Of a DNA stretch of 64,000 nt, positions 58,801 through 64,000 are shown piece after piece. The DNA is from Saururus chinensis (lineage: Eukaryota > Streptophyta > Magnoliopsida > Piperales > Saururaceae), in contig CP141143.1 in NCBI GenBank assembly GCA_035235625.1, positions 4,570,501 through 4,634,500 of the forward strand. Reading direction: 5' to 3'. Position numbers and translations under genes: made by a program. The notes under the pieces were generated by a model, which ran no database searches, was not told where the DNA came from, and saw only the letters and a program-made list of their open reading frames with translations. Position 1 is the first letter of the stretch; each line of letters begins with the position of its first letter.

Positions 58801-61800
58801 ATGCAGGCATTTCCCGGTTCCCTTGTTAATCAATCCCTCCTCACTTGTACTCTCGCGCCCCCCAAACTCTCTTGCCTCACCATGCCTCGCTCCCTCCGAA
58901 TTGCCGTCGTCGGTGACGTTGTAAGAACTCCCGCCCCATCTTATCCAGCACTTGCTTCCAATAATTTTAATTCCGATGTTGCTAATTCGACCATCAGATA
59001 GTCTCCTAATTTTGTCAGCGAATAGAGACCCCGTTTGCTGGTCTCTTCTAGAACACTTAGTGAGCCACGAATTTTGACAGATTTCATTTTGTTGATGCTA
59101 TGACCATTATCTGAGTAAACGTTGAGTTCGTGACACATCTGTTCATGTGTTGTCAAGCAAATTTGAGACCCATATGTATGAAGCTACCTCTCTTAATGCA
59201 AACTGGCCATCTTGTTCAATTGAGTTTTGGAGAATTATCTCACTGACTTGGTATGAGTTGTAGAGTTGACCAGTATTCAGTTAATATTTTGAATTGCTTT
59301 CCTTTGGAGTTGTTGGGTTGGGTTAACTTCTCTTTAAAATTGCTGCCGTTCACCAAATTACTGCCTTGAATCACGACTCACATCTTCTGGCTGCAGGCTG
59401 CTGATAGCCACTGCCCACTGGCAAGGCACGGAAGCCAATTTAAAGAAGATGAAATGTTTCAGTGAAGCTTAACGAGTGAATAATGTTTTTTTCTTGCCTG
59501 AAATTAGCTGTCTCGATCCAAAAATTTATACCTTGCGTATCAATAGTTATAAGCTTCTGGTCTTCGTTAAGAAGGTGCCACGCCTTGAATGTCAATCATT
59601 CAATGTAGTTATTTTGATAGTTAAAATGTAAATCTTCTTATCTAGTGAAGCATTTTAATTGTATACCTACTTATCAAAATGAAGCTTCTAAACTGTACCT
59701 TAACATATTTCTGCATGTTCACCGTTTGCTCCTTTTTGCCACTCAGAGGAGTTACTCTTTGTCAAGTGTCTTCAATTTATTCATTTGTGTCATATTACTT
59801 GGCTCTGATATGGAGCCACCTAAGCTTCCTAAATTGTTCTGTGTAGCATGACGACTGGGACTTGCAGGAAGATGATAAAGCTCTTCGCGTCCTTCAGGTA
59901 TGCCCCTCTAGTGATTTGATTGAATGACATTTGATTTATTCGTTAAATAAAATGTACTGAAACTGAGACAAGATGAAAAATGAGGAGTGCAATATGATAT
60001 AAGGCACTCACCACTATTTACGGTTAACATATTCTCTATAAATATGTTGTTTTACAAAGTAGGGCTGCTCTCGTACTCCATTATTGTTATTAATCTCATC
60101 ATATATTAACTATTTTCTTCAACATTTAAAATATATGTGTATTGCACATATTCATATATGTATGTATGTGATTATGTGTATCATAATCAGGAAGCGCCTT
60201 TCCCTCAACAGTTTGGGGTTGGCAACACAGATCTTGCATCTCCACTCAAGCCTGTGTTGTGCCAATTCTTTTATAAGAGATAACATAACCATATTATTGC
60301 TTATTAAGTTTGTCCATATCCTCTTCGGTCTTCCTTTCCCCCTGTTGGCCTCTTCAACTTGCATCCCTTCCAACCTTCCTACTTGGACATCACTTGGTAT
60401 TCTCTGTATATGCCCTATCCAATGCAATTCTCGCCCTCATCTTCTCTCCTAAAGGAGCTACCTCTAAATTCTTTTTATACACTGATTATTATCTGGTCTC
60501 CCCTAATTGTTTCACATATCCACCTTAGAATCCTCATTCAGTTACATTCACTTTATTTATATGATTTTTCTTTGGGGTCTAACACTCCACTCTGTAGAAT
60601 AGCATGTGCCTTATTTTTGGCATGTACCTATTACACATCATTCTGGAGCAACTGTCCACTTCCCCTGGACTATGTATGTATGTACATATAATGTTCTCCC
60701 ACACCATTTTGTGGACTTTTTTTTGTCAAAACATTGTCCACACATAATAAATTAATAATGGTTCTTTATCTTTTACAATCTGCTTTTACTTGTTTTTTCT
60801 GTTGTAAATAGTAAATTTATCTTCAGTGATTTTATAGTGGTGACAAATGAGCCAAAGCATTGAACATTATAGGCATTACTTCGTTGTCATCACAAATATT
60901 TTTTTATGCACACTTGGTTTTTAATATCTTTTAAGTGAAGCTTAGTCTAATAACTTCTAATTATATATTGCAGCCAGATTTGGTGCTGTTTACAGGCATG
61001 TCCTATCTCCTAATGGAACCCAGATTCTGTCAGGCAAATATGTGTTTTGATTCATCAAGCTTTGATTATCTATTGGAAATTTTGCTAGTCTGTGTATTTT
61101 CTATAGATGTACTTGTGCATATAATACAACAGGAAATACTTTTTTTGTGTTGCTTCAAATATCTTATCATACCATCTTGCATCACAGGTGACTTTGGTAA
61201 TGAAAATGTAGAAGTTGTCAGAAGTATTGCCAACCTTGACATGACAAAGGCAGCTATTTTGGGAAATCATGATTGTTGGAATACTCACCACTTCTCAGAG
61301 AAGTAGCATTTTATTCAGCTCTGTGCACTTGTTTGTTTTATCTTTGATATGCTTCTAAACGCTAAATATGATCTGTACTGCAATGTCGGACACCATCTAG
61401 AATAAAGGCTGAAAGGATGGGGCAGATTTTAGAAGTTGTTAGTGAGATGAGATTTTGAGATGCATGAGTTGCAGATGGAAACGGTTTGTCATGAAGCACA
61501 ATGGCGGAGCAGACATCATGTCTCCGGCTGCAACTAATTAATTATGTCGGTGCTGGTGCTGATAATAAGTATTAAATTTAATGTAAATTAAATAGAATCT
61601 TTGAAAACACGAAATTAATTGTTGCAGAAGGGTGGGTCCATGGATTAAAATTTTCTCCTTTGAAGGTTGCAAACATGCTTAAATTTTATCGTACTCTATA
61701 ATTACTGTTGATGTGTTTTTTTTGTCCACTTGAGGTATCTTTATCCAATATATTCTTTTGGAAGTAATTCTTTTAGTGTATTTTTCAGACGGAAAGATCC

Positions 61801-63797
61801 TGTACAGCTACAGCTAGAATGGTTAGTTTTGTTACTAGTCGTTTGTTTTTTTAATGAGTTTGGCTTGTAATTTCTACACTTATATGCTTATTTTTCCCTG
61901 CGCCTGTGGGTGCATATTTGATGGTTAGTCTTGGTGAGAAGCATGTGGGTTATGGGCGCTTGGACTTTTCATGGCTGAAGCTAAGTGTAGTAGGTGGTCG
62001 CCCATTTTCTTGTGGCGGGGATCGGCTGTTTCGGCAAAAGCTACTATCTGCTAGGTTGGTAAAAGGCTTTTGTTCTTAATGTGCTCGGATATGGAGCACA
62101 TGAAATTGATGATTTCAATCTGCATAGCCCAGCTTGCACCATTTGGTGAGCCAAATATGATTTGTATAACCAGTGGAGCATTGGTGAGATGGCCAGGACC
62201 TCACCTGAGTAAGTGGAGGTCTCTGAGTTTGAACCTCAACCCATTGCATGTGATGTGTGGGCATTGCACGAGCCTGAGGGGATAGGTGATGGTATAGGTG
62301 TCTAAGTGGCTGGTTGCCCTAGCCCTTTTAGTTGGGTCCTAAGGACTTGGACCTCCCCTCATTCCCCTTTCCCTTAACACTGAAATAAAAATGAAAGTCG
62401 GCCTTGACATGCACCAGATGTATGGCCTATGTTTATGGACATGGTCAGTCAATGACTGCATATTTTCTTCATTGCCAAATTTGCATTTCATGTAATCTAC
62501 AGCATTCAGGATATTTTACCTGTTGAAATTTACTTCATTAAAGGTTGCATATCAATGTGTCTTTGTCTATCTGATCATTTGTGCTAGCTTACTTTCTAAT
62601 CAAATTGAGCAAAAAAAACATATACATGCAAATTTGCGAAGTCAATAATAATTAGAACACTTCAACTTTTATAAAACTGTTGAATATTTGGTTGTAACAA
62701 TTTTATTCATGTTAGCAAATTTATATGGTTACCCCATGTTCATCTAATATGCCAGGTTAGCTTGACTGATAAATTTGTATCCTCACTCTGCCAACTGGCG
62801 TCATATGTAGTCTGGATGACTGGCATGTAATCTTTGGATAACAAAGCAATGCAGTCTAATTTGTGACTTGAGCTAGAGTCTCAGTAGAACTGCTCCTAGT
62901 AAATTTACTGCGTAAGGCCTCCAAAATACTCATGATTTACATATTCCCATAGCGAATTAAGAAGGTTGGCTTCGTTTAATAGCATTGGTCTATGGAAACT
63001 TGGTTACTATATATTTAGAAGTATGACCTGCAGCATGCTTATTTCTGGTGATGGCTCATGCTGCAATGACAATTATCTGAACTGAAACTGTAATGAACTA
63101 ACATGGTTGGATATGAAAGAAAAAGGTTTATTGTCTTTGTGCAAATAATTACATTGTGCTAGGAGGTTTTCAGCTTCAAATTACTTATTGTTATGGTGAT
63201 TTTGGTGCAAATAATTTGTTAAGGTATCAGCCGACTTTAGTAAAATTCAGTGGTAAGGTTGTAATTGGTTCATATGATCCAAGGTGCATTACATGGCAAA
63301 ATATGTGGCATATGGCGTTTATATGATCTGTCTGGTAGAGTGAAACTGTTGGAAAGATGTTTTAGATATGTTCAATCTGTTTTGAATATGTTGCGGAATA
63401 TGAGTCTTTCCTATTCAATAAGTTCTTTTACTTTTATAGAGCTTGCATAAATTAAGATTATTGTTTTGCCATCCTTGTCCTAGGTATGGAGTATCAAATG
63501 TAACTCAAAGTGCAAAAAGGATATATGAAGTGGCCTCAGAAACCCCAGAAGGTTATCTTATCATATTTCTGGCACACAATGGGCCCACAGGTGTTATAGA
63601 CTGTTAAGCTTCATATGTCGATTGAATTTAATTATTTGTAAATATTTATGTTATTGGTATCATTATTGTTATTATCACCCCATTGCTATTTCATAAGGAT
63701 ACAGTATCTACTTTTAATTATACAGGATTAGGATCTGAGGTTGATGACATTTGTGGAAAAGATTGGGGCATAGGAGGTGGTGACCATGGTGATCCAG
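58801..63797 (+). CDS. Calcineurin-like metallophosphoesterase, first 8 exons (3' end outside window)
   Basis: Exons 58801-58920, 59847-59897, 60974-60995, 61188-61302, 61789-61821, 61929-62054, 63484-63590, 63726-63797; phases join for 215 codons. The next intron runs off the edge. Metal-binding motifs of the superfamily are in order: GDVHDDW (38-44), GDFGNE (65-70), GNHD (90-93), HNGP (187-190) and GDHGDP (210-215). The pattern, with a GDVHDDWD start, resembles the plant/cyanobacterial metallophosphoesterase group (TIGR04168-like), whose substrate is unknown to me. Two starts are possible: ATG 58801, giving 27 extra residues that might be a short targeting sequence, and the internal M28 (MPRSLRIAVVGDV). 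The third intron begins with GC instead of GT (60996-60997). Introns hold a LINE remnant and a SINE-like unit. No stop or frameshift was seen. Confidence 0.92.
60150..60690 (-). pseudogene. LINE (non-LTR) reverse transcriptase C-terminal remnant in intron 2
   Basis: Read on the minus strand, a segment with frameshifts gives RILRWICETIRGDQI, then LEVAPLGEKMR, IGHIQRIP, KGRPKRIWTNLI and LEWRCKICVANP, the order found in the C-terminal tail of plant LINE reverse transcriptases. It lies antisense to the host gene between exons 2 and 3. The catalytic RT core and 5' portion are absent. Confidence 0.75.
62165..62392 (+). mobile_element. SINE-like, tRNA-derived element in intron 6
   Basis: Starts about 62170 with AGTGGAGCATTGGTGAGATG (box A-like position), followed by GGCCAGGACCTCACCTGAGT and AGGTCTCTGAGTTTGAACCT, whose GAGTTTGAACCTC matches a decayed pol III box B (GGTTCGAATCC). 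A tRNA-unrelated body (GGGTCCTAAGGACTTGGACC, CCCCTCATTCCCC) ends in an A-rich tail (GAAATAAAAATGAAAG, about 62380). No clear target duplication was found. Confidence 0.6.
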
Positions 63798-64000
63798 GTA
63801 TGGTGCAGTCATACAAAAGAAATTTGCAGTTGGTGAAATTATATCAATGGACTTCTCATATAATCATCGGGCATGTTCAACCATTATGATTGTGACCACT
63901 GTCACTATATCCTTCCAAAATCTATCATTTTCTCTAAACTCCGCTGCATAGTGTGTGGTATCCTGCTTGTGTAAACACCTTTCTGAGACAACTTTTGGAA

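Noticed and set aside
60310-60691. Plus-strand open frames in intron 2 of the phosphoesterase gene
   Set aside because: They are the complement of the LINE remnant on the minus strand.

Overview
This window is nuclear DNA of a flowering plant. The protein-coding genes are intron-rich (12 exons in the tRNA methyltransferase gene) with GT-AG introns. The protein families are plant-typical: DUF868, a QALGGH-type C2H2 zinc finger with EAR motifs, and class V GH18 chitinases. The intergenic space is filled with Copia and Gypsy debris, very long LTRs, and hAT-like, Stowaway-like, LINE and SINE pieces. No organelle, bacterial or viral gene was seen. The species cannot be named from the sequence alone.

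Layout. 1-8.1 kb is gene-rich. It holds the 3' part of a DUF868 gene (+), a complete TRM1-type tRNA (guanine26-N2)-dimethyltransferase gene (-, 12 exons, 594 codons), and a small two-exon charged-protein gene (+) that diverges from TRM1 across a GC-rich 1.4 kb promoter region. 9.1-22.9 kb is transposon territory: a giant LTR with a second one nested in it (5-bp target duplication), a decayed minus-strand Copia gag-protease-integrase stretch, a decayed plus-strand Copia reverse transcriptase/RNase H stretch with its polypurine tract, a hAT-like element and a Stowaway-like MITE. 24.3-24.9 kb is a DNA transposon with terminal inverted repeats. 25.8-26.5 kb is an intronless zinc-finger repressor-type gene (-). 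26.5-32 kb is mostly featureless AT-rich DNA. 32-52 kb is a deep nest of giant solo-LTR-like elements whose order of insertion can be read from exact target duplications, ending in a broken Gypsy reverse transcriptase. 53.5-56.8 kb holds two tail-to-tail GH18 chitinase genes. 58.8 kb to the right edge is the first eight exons of a calcineurin-like metallophosphoesterase gene (+), with a LINE remnant and a SINE-like unit in its introns and one GC-AG intron.

The genes do not form a pathway. TRM1 and the small gene may share regulatory DNA, and the two chitinases are divergent paralogues sharing one intron position. I found no undescribed multi-gene system. The most interesting structure is the nested LTR stack, including a conserved sequence block upstream of the TATA box that recurs in otherwise divergent LTRs.
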